Positions 7,267 to 15,924 of a stretch of 33,050 nucleotides of DNA are shown here, piece after piece (the stretch's first letter is position 1; every line of letters begins with the position of its first letter). The stretch is taken from the NCBI GenBank assembly GCA_964635875.1, contig CAZWRK010000043.1:1-33050 (forward strand), given 5' to 3'. Under the pieces are notes generated by a model. The model searched no databases, was not told the origin of the DNA, and was given only the letters and a program-made list of their open reading frames with translations. This DNA is from CAZWRK01 sp964635875 (GTDB lineage Bacteria; Pseudomonadota; Gammaproteobacteria; Burkholderiales; Aquaspirillaceae). Position numbers and translations under genes: made by a program.

Positions 7267-9279
7267 TTAAGCCTTCCAATCTGATGGATCTGTTGTTGGC
7301 AACAGCACGCCATCGATTACAACCTGAATCAGGGCATACCGGGAATCGATCTTTGAAGTGTGGAGGTTCCAGCGTAAGTTGTTCAGGACTTTTTTGATGT
7401 TTAGCACCTTCTTAATCGAAGGCTGGCTAAATGTGGTGCCGGAGTATTCGGAATCGCCAAACTCGGTGTCGGCAAAAAGATCGGCACCAAAACCGGACTC
7501 ACCCCGGTTGGCTTCGATAGTTCGGGTCCCAATAGCAGCAAAATCACGGCCGCGCCGGGTGCCGGACACGCTAAAGTCAATCTCGCCGGCCGGATCGGCC
7601 AACTCAACATATACCTTACGGATATAGGCCCAGGTCATGTGGTTTTTATCCCAGTGAATCAAACCGGATAACAGGTTAGTTTCGTAGGCCACCCCGGAAT
7701 CGCCGATGCCGCTGCCGTCAATCTCGATCAGCTTGGTGCCATCAACCGGAATCGCCAGCAAGTGGATAATGCCGCTCGAGTCGGTATATTCAAAGAACTG
7801 TTTAACTCCAAGGCTCCAAGGCAGTGCCCAGGCACCTTTACGCTCAACGTCGTGCACGATGGTGATGTTGTTTTCATCGGAGCCCAAAGGTACGGACCAA
7901 TAAATGCGGCCATCAGAGGCAAAGCCCGCAATACCAGAAGCGTAGGCGTTGTTTACACCTCGCACGGTTGGGCGGATCACATCCGACAAATCACTGGTAA
8001 CCAACACGTTCAAAATGGATTGGCGCGAGCCCTGGTTGTGAAAACCTTTTGGTGAAGGGAAGTAGATGGCATCGTTATATTCCACAACACCCCGAGGCGA
8101 CCGCGTACCAACACTGCCCTGCTGTTTGCTTGCAACCGGTATCACGATCACCAGGGTGTCCACAGTTAGGGTACTGAGCGCAATGGCCCAGCTAGATCCA
8201 ACGCCGTTTGGATCGGAGGTTAGAACGGTTGCGACAGAATCACCTTTACCGGTACGGAAGTGCACGACCTTTTCCGGCCGCTCGGCGCCGCCTTTTTCAA
8301 GATCGATATAACCACCGCCATAGAAGGGGTTAAACGCACCCATGTATTGGCCGGTGCCGGTCCAACCGACGCGGTAGGGAAGATTAGGATCCTTGGTGCC
8401 CCAGATGCGGTTGCCGGACAACGCCAGGTCCATATATTTAGGACCACCGGTGCTATCGGCTTCCGGGGTGGCCTGGTAAGGGTTAGGTGTGGCTTCGCCG
8501 GTGTCGTTGTAAGCACTCACGGCTACCGAATCAAGGTACACTTCCTCGCCGGTCCGATCGGAGTAATAAATGTTGTAGCGGGTGGCACCGGTAACATCGG
8601 CCCAATCGAGCGAAACGGAATCTGTGCCCAGGGTCCAGTTGTCGCGGGTTTTGTTGTTGGAAATGGTGGCCTCAGCCGATGCCAGGGTTTCGCCAACGGC
8701 ATTGACTGCGGTAACTTTGTAATAAACCGGGTAGCTGCCGGATGATAAACCGTTTCGGGTAGGAGTAACCGTGCCGGGTGCGCTGATCGATGAATAGCTG
8801 CCAAGTGCAGCAGCATCAATGTCGTAATAAGATAGGGCTTCGGTACCGTTTGCCAAAAGCAGCAAGTTAGCCCGAGATCCGTTGCTTTTAACACCGTTCA
8901 CTTGCATGCCCTTCATCGGCTTGCCAACCGTCCAAGTTACACCAGCCTTAGTAGTCCATGCGCCGCCATCCTGGCTGATTTTGAATGCACCGTTATCGAT
9001 AACCCATAGATAGGTTGAGGCTGTGCCATCGCTGTTGTATTTGGTGAAACTACCACCGCCATCGATCGGGCCAGTCAGCGAGGCTCCATAAGGACTTGTA
9101 GGCGGCCTGGTTGCCCAAATGCCGTCTTGGTTCAGGTACATGTTCAAAGCCTCTTTAACGGCATCCAGGGGCAGCCTGGTGTCGTCAAACAAGGTCATCA
9201 CGCCTCGGCCGAACTTATCAATAACAATTCTAAATTCTTTGCCGTCGTCGCCTACGAGTTGCCGTTTTTTCCTAGGCAC
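7267..9279 (-). CDS. Tail stabilisation-like protein with a fibronectin III domain, 670 aa
   Basis: The protein is rich in beta-type repeats with many Gly/Tyr/Trp turns, as in P22 gp10-like 'packaged DNA stabilisation' or tubular-tail proteins. The order adaptor then large beta protein then fibre also fits that role. Residues about 170-275 (PVYYKVTAVNAVGE, then SLDWADVTGATRYNIYYS) are a recognisable fibronectin type III module inserted in the N-terminal half. It starts at GTG 9279 with GGAG six bases upstream, one base after the adaptor stop. A small internal repeat IKKVLNIKKVLNN lies near the C-terminus, with different codons in each copy. The FN3 call is firm; the stabilisation role rests on context. 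Confidence 0.6.
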   Translation of the reverse strand: MPRKKRQLVGDDGKEFRIVIDKFGRGVMTLFDDTRLPLDAVKEALNMYLNQDGIWATRPPTSPYGASLTGPIDGGGSFTKYNSDGTASTYLWVIDNGAFKISQDGGAWTTKAGVTWTVGKPMKGMQVNGVKSNGSRANLLLLANGTEALSYYDIDAAALGSYSSISAPGTVTPTRNGLSSGSYPVYYKVTAVNAVGETLASAEATISNNKTRDNWTLGTDSVSLDWADVTGATRYNIYYSDRTGEEVYLDSVAVSAYNDTGEATPNPYQATPEADSTGGPKYMDLALSGNRIWGTKDPNLPYRVGWTGTGQYMGAFNPFYGGGYIDLEKGGAERPEKVVHFRTGKGDSVATVLTSDPNGVGSSWAIALSTLTVDTLVIVIPVASKQQGSVGTRSPRGVVEYNDAIYFPSPKGFHNQGSRQSILNVLVTSDLSDVIRPTVRGVNNAYASGIAGFASDGRIYWSVPLGSDENNITIVHDVERKGAWALPWSLGVKQFFEYTDSSGIIHLLAIPVDGTKLIEIDGSGIGDSGVAYETNLLSGLIHWDKNHMTWAYIRKVYVELADPAGEIDFSVSGTRRGRDFAAIGTRTIEANRGESGFGADLFADTEFGDSEYSGTTFSQPSIKKVLNIKKVLNNLRWNLHTSKIDSRYALIQVVIDGVLLPTTDPSDWKA

Positions 9280-9280
9280 A

Positions 9281-9991
9281 TTATTCTCCTAGAACTGCGC
9301 CATTAAGTGCATCTGTATTTTCGACGTTATCACCACCCTGATCAGGGGTAAGGTCGTTCATAATTACCATGTTGTCCATGCAGTCGGCCGCTTCATCGTC
9401 ATAAACGGAAAACTTATTGCGCTGGCCTTCGAGCAGGGACTTGATGCCGGCCACTTTCCAAACAATAAAGTTTGGATCGCTCATTTCCACTTTGTCGCTG
9501 TTGGCAGTGGGCTTATAAGGGAATTTGTAGTAATCAAAGGCAAAAGTACCACCATAGATGCCATCGCCGGCCGTAGGTACCTGGGTGAGGTTCAAAACAA
9601 AACCGTCCTTTTGGTTACCGGTGATGTAAGCCACCTGGGCGCCGGCCTCCTCGTATTTTTCAACGTCTTTGGTTTTTACGATGTTAATGCGCTTGATTTC
9701 ACCGTTCAGGGTAACGCGCAGCTTGTTGCCGGGGAATCGATAATCAGTTACGCCGGACAGGGAATAGGTAGTGGCCGCGCTGATCGTTGTGGGGCTCGAG
9801 CTGTATGTTTTCCAGAGTTCGGCAAAAAATACATCTTTGGTGGTGCCCCAGGTCCTAATAACAGTCCAGATCAAATTGAGGCGGGTGGTCCACTCCTCGT
9901 CGCCCTCCTCCGGAGTGTCGGAGTCATTGGCCACCAGAGTGTTAATTGCGTCCTGGATGTCCTCTATTGTTTGTGGATCTACATTTGCCAT
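9281..9991 (-). CDS. Head-tail adaptor / tail tubular A-like protein, 236 aa
   Basis: Acidic 236-residue protein with a helical N-terminus (TIEDIQDAINTLVANDSDTP), a central beta region ('TTYSLSGVTDYRFPGNKLRV'), another strand-rich part and a C-terminal helical end. This resembles podoviral adaptor proteins (gp4 / tail tubular protein A) that dock beneath the portal. It is immediately followed by the large stabilisation-like protein, the usual order. ATG start behind AAGGA. Sequence similarity is by general pattern only. Confidence 0.55.
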   Translation of the reverse strand: MANVDPQTIEDIQDAINTLVANDSDTPEEGDEEWTTRLNLIWTVIRTWGTTKDVFFAELWKTYSSSPTTISAATTYSLSGVTDYRFPGNKLRVTLNGEIKRINIVKTKDVEKYEEAGAQVAYITGNQKDGFVLNLTQVPTAGDGIYGGTFAFDYYKFPYKPTANSDKVEMSDPNFIVWKVAGIKSLLEGQRNKFSVYDDEAADCMDNMVIMNDLTPDQGGDNVENTDALNGAVLGE

Positions 9992-10013
9992 AAAGTTCCT
10001 TAAAAATAAAAAT

Positions 10014-10030
10014 AGCCGCTCAAGGCGACT
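10014..10030 (-). terminator. Terminator-like hairpin before the adaptor gene
   Basis: On the minus strand AGTCGC pairs with GCGGCT (one U-G wobble) around a CTTGA loop, followed by ATTTTTATTTTT, then AAGGA and the adaptor ATG. The promoter at 10056-10064 is upstream of it, so it lies in that promoter's leader. Confidence 0.55.
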
Positions 10031-10055
10031 GTTTTAAATAAACTTGTCTGCCCTG

Positions 10056-10064
10056 ATTGTAGCA
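10056..10064 (-). promoter_or_regulatory. Extended -10 promoter for the adaptor operon
   Basis: Minus-strand TGCTACAAT, the same 9-mer as at 3119-3127 on the plus strand. A partial -35 (TTCGCA, 4/6) is 17 bases upstream. The predicted start near 10049 leaves a short leader containing the hairpin at 10014-10030. Confidence 0.55.
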
Positions 10065-10070
10065 CAAGCA

Positions 10071-10163
10071 CTAATATCTGCGAATCTTTGGTTTTTTGGG
10101 CTTCGCGGTTTTGGCCTTTTTGCGGGCGGCCTTGAGTTTTCGGGATGATTTGGGACTATACAT
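10071..10163 (-). CDS. Very basic 30-residue peptide
   Basis: A minus-strand ATG at 10163 overlaps the stop of the 1377-residue gene by 8 bases and reads 30 codons: it begins MYSPKSSRKLKAARKKAKTA and ends KPKKPKIRRY, stop TAG at 10071-10073. Fourteen of 30 residues are Lys or Arg and none are acidic, a protamine-like composition that would bind DNA or RNA. It could be a virion-packaged condensing peptide or a frameshift extension of the upstream protein, whose own tail is also basic (SGRRSGVKIKAPKKLANV). There is no strong ribosome site, so coupling to the upstream gene would be needed. Confidence 0.5.
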   Translation of the reverse strand: MYSPKSSRKLKAARKKAKTAKPKKPKIRRY

Positions 10164-13100
10164 TGGCCAACTTCTTTGGTGCCTTAATCTTTACGCCGGA
10201 TCGCCGACCACTCGCCACGCGAACGCCCGGCTTGCTCTTAAGCTGTACGCCCGGAGCCCGGTAACTAGATTTCTGGACCACAGGGGCAGATAGCTCACTG
10301 GAAACCATGACACCGATATCAGGCAAGTTAGGACCGTTGCCTCGGCCGGAGCCCTTCTTGAAGCCGCCATAATCGGCGTATTTTTCCATGCTTTCCATGA
10401 GGTTTTCTTGTTGCAAGGTGATTTTGTCGATCTCATCACGCTCAAACATCGGATCGTAAAAGGCTTTTTTGCGCTCGAGATTTTCGATTTTCTTTTGGGC
10501 CAGATCCATCCAGGCTTGCAGGTTGTTGGCACCTTTGGCGCGATCCAGTTGCAGGTTCAGGTTGGCGTCGAATTGCTCGTACTCGATCAGCTGCTTAGGC
10601 TTCACGATCACATCACCGTTAGGGGCTTTGTAGTACACGTTATCGCCAATGATCTGGTATTTCTGACCAGATTTGCTGAAATTATCACGCATGGTTTGGT
10701 CGCCGGCGCCGTGCAGGTAATCAACCATGCCCCCGCCGCCATCACTCATAAGCAGGCGTTGGTTGGTTGATAGTGAGTTCGGATCCATGACTTTAATGCC
10801 TTGCTGCTGGCCATATTGGGCGCGTATAACGGCCCCAATGTCATCTTTGATCTTTTCTAGCACCCGGCGCTTATCGCCGTCTGTGAGGCTCGAATAACGG
10901 CCATCCTTGATGGTCTCGGCCCAAGCACCCTTAAGTTGCTGGCCAACGAGATTTTTGAGCTCAAGTTGCTGATCGCGGTTTAGCTCGGTCCCTTCACCCA
11001 AAGCATCCTTTATGATCTTTGTGGCGGTAACACCCTCATCTGCGTCTTGTAAGCGCCGGAGCTCGTTATTTAGATCTGTTGATGGCGGAATATCGGATGG
11101 CCGCAGCGGGTTCAGGAAGGAGTTAATAGCATCAGTCTTGCGGGGGATCGGCTCACCAAATATGTTGGTTCGTTCAGGCAATATTTCGCGCAGTCCAGGA
11201 ATGCCGGCGATCACGGATTCGCCCAGGCCATCCTGCACCCGGTTCACATCATCCATCGATCGGGCACCGCTTCGGATGAAGTTTGGCACCACGCTGCCGG
11301 CAGTGTTTTCAGCAAATTTCTCAGCTGCTCGTTGAGGATCTGCCAAAGCCTGCAAACCACCGGAAACACCCTTAAGGAATGACTGCTCGGTAAATGCCTT
11401 GGAGGCACCGGCCATCGATGCCGCAAACGCATCACTGTTGCTCTTGCCGCTATCTTTGGCTTTTTGATAATTGGCGCCGGCGGCAAATAGGGCACCCATT
11501 GGCTGGAAGTAGTTGAGCGATACCCAGGTGTTGCCGATTTTAACGGAGTTAGGCTGTTTACCCTCGAGATCCCACAGGTCGCGTTCTTTTTGATCGGTTG
11601 GGTAGCTGGTCGTGAGCATGTTGTTTTTGGCGAGGGCGGCACCGGCGCCAACAAACATCAGGCCGGCAGTGCTATCGGACAGGGCGCGGCTCATTGCCCG
11701 CTGATCAAACTGGCCAGCGTGGATCTGCTTAACGATTTCTTTGGCAAACCCAAGCGGCGATCGCTCGATAATGCGAGTAGCGATGGATGATGGCACCTGA
11801 CTAAACGGAATCATAAACTGGCCAACCGGGCCCTTGTTCACCTTGCTGGCAACATTACCGATGGCAGTTTTGTTTTGGAACACAGCGTAGCGAGCTTCAT
11901 CATCAGCCAGCTGCATGGCATCACCGGCCGGTTCGGTAATGAATTTCTTGATAAATGCGGCGCGGGCATCACCCTTAAGGCCGGCATTCTTAGCGGCCGT
12001 AACCGCCTGATCAGCCAGCGAATTCCGCAAAGCGGCGTAGTAGTACGGCTGGTCCTGGGCACCCATCAGTTTGAATATGCCCTGGGTGTATTTCTCAGCC
12101 GCCTTGCCGGCCACACTATTAGAAAAGTGAATACTCTGGACATCGAATTTTTGCAGCGGATTCCGGGGATCGTAACCGGTTTTGAAGTATTGCACACCCT
12201 TGCCAACACCTTCTTTGGCACCGCCAAATAGGCCCCGGCCGGTCCAGGATTTACTGCGCTTCCCGGTAAATGCCGACATGATTGTGTCCATACCGGTAGC
12301 GATAGGATCCTGCCACAGCTTGCGGTAAACGCCTTCGGCAGTGTTGGCCACAAGGTTACCGCCGGTAGTGGTAGGAGCGGATAGCAGGCCAGCCTTCCAC
12401 AGCTGCACGCCCTTTTCGGCCATATTGTGAGGGGCCGCTTTTTCGACAAACTCCATAACTTTGAAGCGGGCAAGGCCATCCTCATAAGATCCTGGTTTGG
12501 TCTTTTTGACATCATCAACCAACCCCTTAAGAGTTGTTTGGACCTCAGGCGTGAGCTCGATGCCGGCTTTGCGCAAAGTCTTTTGAGCCTGGTACATCAA
12601 ACCTTGTGGAGTACGGTTAGCCAGCAGGCTGGCGGCCTGGATCTCTTGACCCTTTTTACTGAGGTGTTCGCTTAAGTTATGGTAGATCTCGGTGGCTTTC
12701 ATCAGGTTGGTTTCTGTGCCGGTAGCATCCAGCCGTTTAGCGGCCTGGATTGCAGTAACTACGTCTTGATCAGTAACTTTTTTGGTGTTCTCGAGCGATT
12801 TAATAACGTGGTTGTAAGCGGCGTCGTTCGATTTCTTATGCAGGAATTTATCGGCGGCGGCCAGGCGATCCTTGTTGGTAACAGGGTTATAGGTAACGCC
12901 TTCATCTTTAACCATCACCTTGAGTGGTCCGCTCACTTCGTCGGAGTTTTGAACGGTTTTATTGGCAAATCGGCTTAGTTTGCCCTCAGGCTGCGCATTA
13001 CCGACTTTGATGCCACCCTTAGGTGCATCACCACCCACTTGGATATAACCGCCTTGGTTGAGCGGGGTGAGCTTCTTGGGGAAACGCTCATCGACGAGCT

Positions 13101-14289
13101 GGCCCATGTTCGGTTCGATCTGCCGCTGCATGGTAATTTTGTGGGTTTTTGGATCCACCACAGGGTGCATATCGGCTTGAGCGGTAGGACCAACGTGTAC
13201 GCGCGGATCACCAGGGTGCTGGGCCGCGATTTTGCGCATAGTAGCCTCATCACCAGCCCTCGATGCTTGCTCAAATTGGGTGAGGAACTTGGCCTGGGTA
13301 AGATCCTGGATTTGCCCGGTCGTGAGCTCTTTGCCGGTTTTATCAAAAACGGATCCGAATTTATCAACTTTATAGCCTTTTGGCAATGCGGATTGCAGTT
13401 GCGCGATCGGATCAGGTGTAGCGGCACCGCTGCCAGGAATCTTGACAAAGCCACCTTCATTAAGTGGCACATGGTTTTTAGCGATCGTAACACCCTTTTT
13501 AATGCCAGCGCCGGCGACCGGCATTGCAGCACCGATAACAAATGAGGTGCCGCCGGCTTTGAGTACCTGGCCGGGATCAACTTTGCCAGTCTCGGCATAT
13601 TGCAGGGCGGCGTTTGAGCCACTACCAACCAGGGCATTAGTGCCGCCGGCTTTGAGTGAAGTGGTAAGAAGGCTGCCGCCCTTGCCGGCTGCCGGAACGA
13701 CGAGCGGGCCAACCTCGGCCACACCTCGCGCAACCGGTACCAAGAAGTCTTTGCGTTGTTGGGCATCGCCAAACAGACTGGCGTTTTGAGCCTGCTGGCT
13801 GTTGGCAAAACCACCTTTATTGCCCCAGCCCTTATCAAGCATGTAATTCATGGATTTTTGGGTGGCGTTTAGTGCTTTTTGGTAACTCTCATCGGTGCCA
13901 AACACCGACTCATAGCCGGATAGGCCAAGGCCCATTAGTCCGGCTTCGAGGGCACCAACCGTATTAAACGAGTGTTGAACCGGTGTTACGATGCTTGGCT
14001 CAAGGAAACCTCGATAGAATTGCTTGCCGGCAGATAGGTTGGCTTGCTCCTGGGAGGGGAGGGCAGTTTGCCAGGACCGGCCGCTATCGACCGGGTTAAT
14101 CTGGTCAAAACTTTTCTGAATAATGTTGCGGTGTCGAACGCCGGCTGGTGGCTGGTAGGGAGCAACGCCGCGCGAATTGGTACTAAAAGTTCGGCCGCCA
14201 TCAAAGGGATTTACCTGGTGGTAAACACCTTGGGTATCATCAAGCCGCTTTTTGAACCAATCGCCTAGGCCGCCGATGCTCAAACCCAT
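10156..14289 (-). CDS. Large internal virion / ejection-type protein, 1377 aa
   Basis: By size and position (upstream of adaptor and tail genes, downstream of a coiled-coil virion protein) this is the podoviral large internal or ejected protein. The N-terminus has an amphipathic start (MGLSIGGLGDWFKKRL) and a repeated motif, QVNPFDGGRTF at 25-35 and QINPVDSGRSW at 63-73. A Gly/Ala-rich, partly hydrophobic region follows (about 120-270), then two 'PLNxGG' segments. A long helical central part contains KGPVGQFMIPFSQVPSSI, resembling large polyvalent phage proteins. The C-terminus is Lys/Arg-rich. No lytic transglycosylase triad is obvious. Start ATG with AGGAGG seven bases upstream; it shares the A of TAATG with the preceding gene. 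Confidence 0.65.
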   Translation of the reverse strand: MGLSIGGLGDWFKKRLDDTQGVYHQVNPFDGGRTFSTNSRGVAPYQPPAGVRHRNIIQKSFDQINPVDSGRSWQTALPSQEQANLSAGKQFYRGFLEPSIVTPVQHSFNTVGALEAGLMGLGLSGYESVFGTDESYQKALNATQKSMNYMLDKGWGNKGGFANSQQAQNASLFGDAQQRKDFLVPVARGVAEVGPLVVPAAGKGGSLLTTSLKAGGTNALVGSGSNAALQYAETGKVDPGQVLKAGGTSFVIGAAMPVAGAGIKKGVTIAKNHVPLNEGGFVKIPGSGAATPDPIAQLQSALPKGYKVDKFGSVFDKTGKELTTGQIQDLTQAKFLTQFEQASRAGDEATMRKIAAQHPGDPRVHVGPTAQADMHPVVDPKTHKITMQRQIEPNMGQLVDERFPKKLTPLNQGGYIQVGGDAPKGGIKVGNAQPEGKLSRFANKTVQNSDEVSGPLKVMVKDEGVTYNPVTNKDRLAAADKFLHKKSNDAAYNHVIKSLENTKKVTDQDVVTAIQAAKRLDATGTETNLMKATEIYHNLSEHLSKKGQEIQAASLLANRTPQGLMYQAQKTLRKAGIELTPEVQTTLKGLVDDVKKTKPGSYEDGLARFKVMEFVEKAAPHNMAEKGVQLWKAGLLSAPTTTGGNLVANTAEGVYRKLWQDPIATGMDTIMSAFTGKRSKSWTGRGLFGGAKEGVGKGVQYFKTGYDPRNPLQKFDVQSIHFSNSVAGKAAEKYTQGIFKLMGAQDQPYYYAALRNSLADQAVTAAKNAGLKGDARAAFIKKFITEPAGDAMQLADDEARYAVFQNKTAIGNVASKVNKGPVGQFMIPFSQVPSSIATRIIERSPLGFAKEIVKQIHAGQFDQRAMSRALSDSTAGLMFVGAGAALAKNNMLTTSYPTDQKERDLWDLEGKQPNSVKIGNTWVSLNYFQPMGALFAAGANYQKAKDSGKSNSDAFAASMAGASKAFTEQSFLKGVSGGLQALADPQRAAEKFAENTAGSVVPNFIRSGARSMDDVNRVQDGLGESVIAGIPGLREILPERTNIFGEPIPRKTDAINSFLNPLRPSDIPPSTDLNNELRRLQDADEGVTATKIIKDALGEGTELNRDQQLELKNLVGQQLKGAWAETIKDGRYSSLTDGDKRRVLEKIKDDIGAVIRAQYGQQQGIKVMDPNSLSTNQRLLMSDGGGGMVDYLHGAGDQTMRDNFSKSGQKYQIIGDNVYYKAPNGDVIVKPKQLIEYEQFDANLNLQLDRAKGANNLQAWMDLAQKKIENLERKKAFYDPMFERDEIDKITLQQENLMESMEKYADYGGFKKGSGRGNGPNLPDIGVMVSSELSAPVVQKSSYRAPGVQLKSKPGVRVASGRRSGVKIKAPKKLANV

Positions 14290-14669
14290 TAAAAGCCTCC
14301 TATCTGTTGCATGTAAGGAAACTGCTTAAACTCAGGCATGGCCATCGGCATAAGCAGGAAATTATCCGGATTCTGCGGCAGGTTGTTGTCGTTATAAGTG
14401 CCGGTGGGATCAAAGCGAGGAAGGCCGCGCCCGGGGTTTTTCAGGACCAACGGACCGACCGGAGCAAAAGTGCTGGTACCGGCTGGCAAATTATTCACGC
14501 TGTAACCTCCGTTGGGCTCTAAATTAAATGATGGCAGTGGCATGTCGGGCCGGATAGTTTGCTGGATTGTGGGTGGCCGTTTTGGCAAATTATCAGGATT
14601 CAGGATAGGATTGCCCCCTTTGGGAGCAAGCTGCTCACTTAACCATTTGCCTAAATCGCTGATGCCCAC
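14289..14669 (-). CDS. Proline/asparagine-rich virion protein, 126 aa
   Basis: The N-terminus MGISDLGKWLSEQLAPKG closely mirrors the first residues of the following 1377-residue protein (MGLSIGGLGDWFKKRL), suggesting a shared targeting or assembly helix. The rest is low in complexity, with Pro, Asn and Gly and a repeat-like 'NNLPAGT...NNLPQNP', likely extended or disordered. It starts at GTG 14669 with AGGAGG five bases upstream and is joined to the next gene by a TAATG junction. Probably an internal virion protein; function unknown. Confidence 0.6.
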   Translation of the reverse strand: MGISDLGKWLSEQLAPKGGNPILNPDNLPKRPPTIQQTIRPDMPLPSFNLEPNGGYSVNNLPAGTSTFAPVGPLVLKNPGRGLPRFDPTGTYNDNNLPQNPDNFLLMPMAMPEFKQFPYMQQIGGF

Positions 14670-14678
14670 TTCAACCTC

Positions 14679-15797
14679 CTAGAGGCCGAAGCCATAATCT
14701 TCCTCAAATGGCCGACGCATGCCAACTTCCAGTGGTTGGTTGCTGGCGCTTACACTTGGCACAACCTTCATCTGGCCGATCTGGCCGGCGCTAATTGGAT
14801 TAACGGCGAATTGTTGCAGTTGAGGGTTAATCGCTACGCTAGGGCCCTGGATATTGCGGAACTGGCCGATGAGCTCTTGAGCGCCCTGGCGGTACTGATT
14901 CTCAAGGTTAGCCAATTGCGAAATCGCTTGATTGACATAATTGGCATCCAGCTGCGCAAGGGCCTGGTAACGATCAGCATCAGCACCAACCATTTGCTGT
15001 TGGATCGCCTGGCGCTGTTGCAGGAATTTAGTGGCAATATCGTTAAGGCTCGAGCTTTTCCAATCCTCAAGCATTTTCATGTTGTTGTCGAATTCCATTT
15101 GGAGGTCTTGGCCTTGGAGGTCAATTGCACGCTGTTGCTGGCCGGCATTGGAAAGTACATCAGATCGGTTGCGGGAGGCCATACCGGATAGTGCCTGCTG
15201 GACCATACCGGCCGCACTGGAATCGCCGGCGCCGTATGCACCCAATTGGTTGTTATAACTCATGCCCATCGTCTGGACTTGTCGGCCGAGATCAGCAAGC
15301 GACTTCACTTTGCCAGCCTGGACCTGCTCACCGGCTATTTGCAGGTTTCGCTCGCCAACGGCTTTTTGGCCTTGCAGGGCATTACTTTGGTTTGTGAACT
15401 GGTTTTGGACTTGGAGGTTTGCGGCATCTTGCTGGGGCTGCAAGGTGTCCATAACGGACCTAAGGCCCGCGATCTTGGTGTCATAAGCCTGGTTTACGAA
15501 TTCAGGACTAACTTTGTTGGCAGTGGATCCGCCGCCGCCACCGCCGAATTGCAACTCGGTAGGGCCGCCGCCATTCCACTCGTTTAGGAATCGGGCATTG
15601 GCGTTGTTAATTTCGAGGCTGTAAGGGGCCATGAAGCTGCGGCCGTTTGAAAAGTTACCATCGTTTCCGACCAGTCCCAAAAGCGTGCCGGCGAGCTGTT
15701 CGCCGTTTTGAGCTTTATAGTTTAGATATCCACGATAATCGGCATTACCGATATAGTTCAGTCCGTTTGGTGCTACCCCTGTTGCCGCTGCGGCCAT
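14679..15797 (-). CDS. Coiled-coil internal virion protein, 372 aa
   Basis: After a Gly/Asn-rich N-terminal third (ending with a run of glycines near 90) the protein becomes Gln/Ala/Leu/Asn-rich with heptad-like spacing (about 100-310), as expected for a helical bundle. This is the profile of podoviral ejection proteins of the P22 gp7/gp20 type, though not a clear sequence match. It is the first gene after the promoter at 15889-15897 and leads into two more virion genes. ATG preceded by AAGGGG. Confidence 0.55.
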   Translation of the reverse strand: MAAAATGVAPNGLNYIGNADYRGYLNYKAQNGEQLAGTLLGLVGNDGNFSNGRSFMAPYSLEINNANARFLNEWNGGGPTELQFGGGGGGSTANKVSPEFVNQAYDTKIAGLRSVMDTLQPQQDAANLQVQNQFTNQSNALQGQKAVGERNLQIAGEQVQAGKVKSLADLGRQVQTMGMSYNNQLGAYGAGDSSAAGMVQQALSGMASRNRSDVLSNAGQQQRAIDLQGQDLQMEFDNNMKMLEDWKSSSLNDIATKFLQQRQAIQQQMVGADADRYQALAQLDANYVNQAISQLANLENQYRQGAQELIGQFRNIQGPSVAINPQLQQFAVNPISAGQIGQMKVVPSVSASNQPLEVGMRRPFEEDYGFGL

Positions 15798-15822
15798 TGT
15801 TTTCCCCTTTTAATATAAAAAA

Positions 15823-15839
15823 CAGCACAGGTTGTGCTG
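15823..15839 (-). terminator. Terminator-like hairpin before the coiled-coil virion gene
   Basis: Minus-strand CAGCACA pairs perfectly with TGTGCTG around a 3-base loop, and TTTTTT follows. The U tract runs to a few bases before the AAGGGG ribosome site. Either it ends the glycan cassette transcript, or, because the promoter at 15889 lies upstream of it, it acts as an attenuator. Confidence 0.7.
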
Positions 15840-15888
15840 CTAATTTCTAGCTTAAGCCGATTGCCTACTTTAGGCTCATCTGTGCCAA

Positions 15889-15897
15889 AGTATATCA
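15889..15897 (-). promoter_or_regulatory. Extended -10 promoter for the ejection-protein operon
   Basis: Minus-strand TGATATACT, identical to the plus-strand element at 3452-3460. No convincing -35. The predicted start near 15882 gives an ~85-base leader with the hairpin at 15823-15839. Confidence 0.5.
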
Positions 15898-15924
15898 CAC
15901 ATTACTGCTAAAGCTACAAATTGT

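Noticed and set aside
8260..8745. 161-codon plus-strand frame inside the stabilisation-like gene
   Set aside because: Antisense to a long coding frame with clear FN3 and beta sequence; composition typical of a shadow.
13039..13545. 168-codon plus-strand frame inside the 1377-residue gene
   Set aside because: Shadow of a long minus-strand coding region, no ribosome site or promoter.
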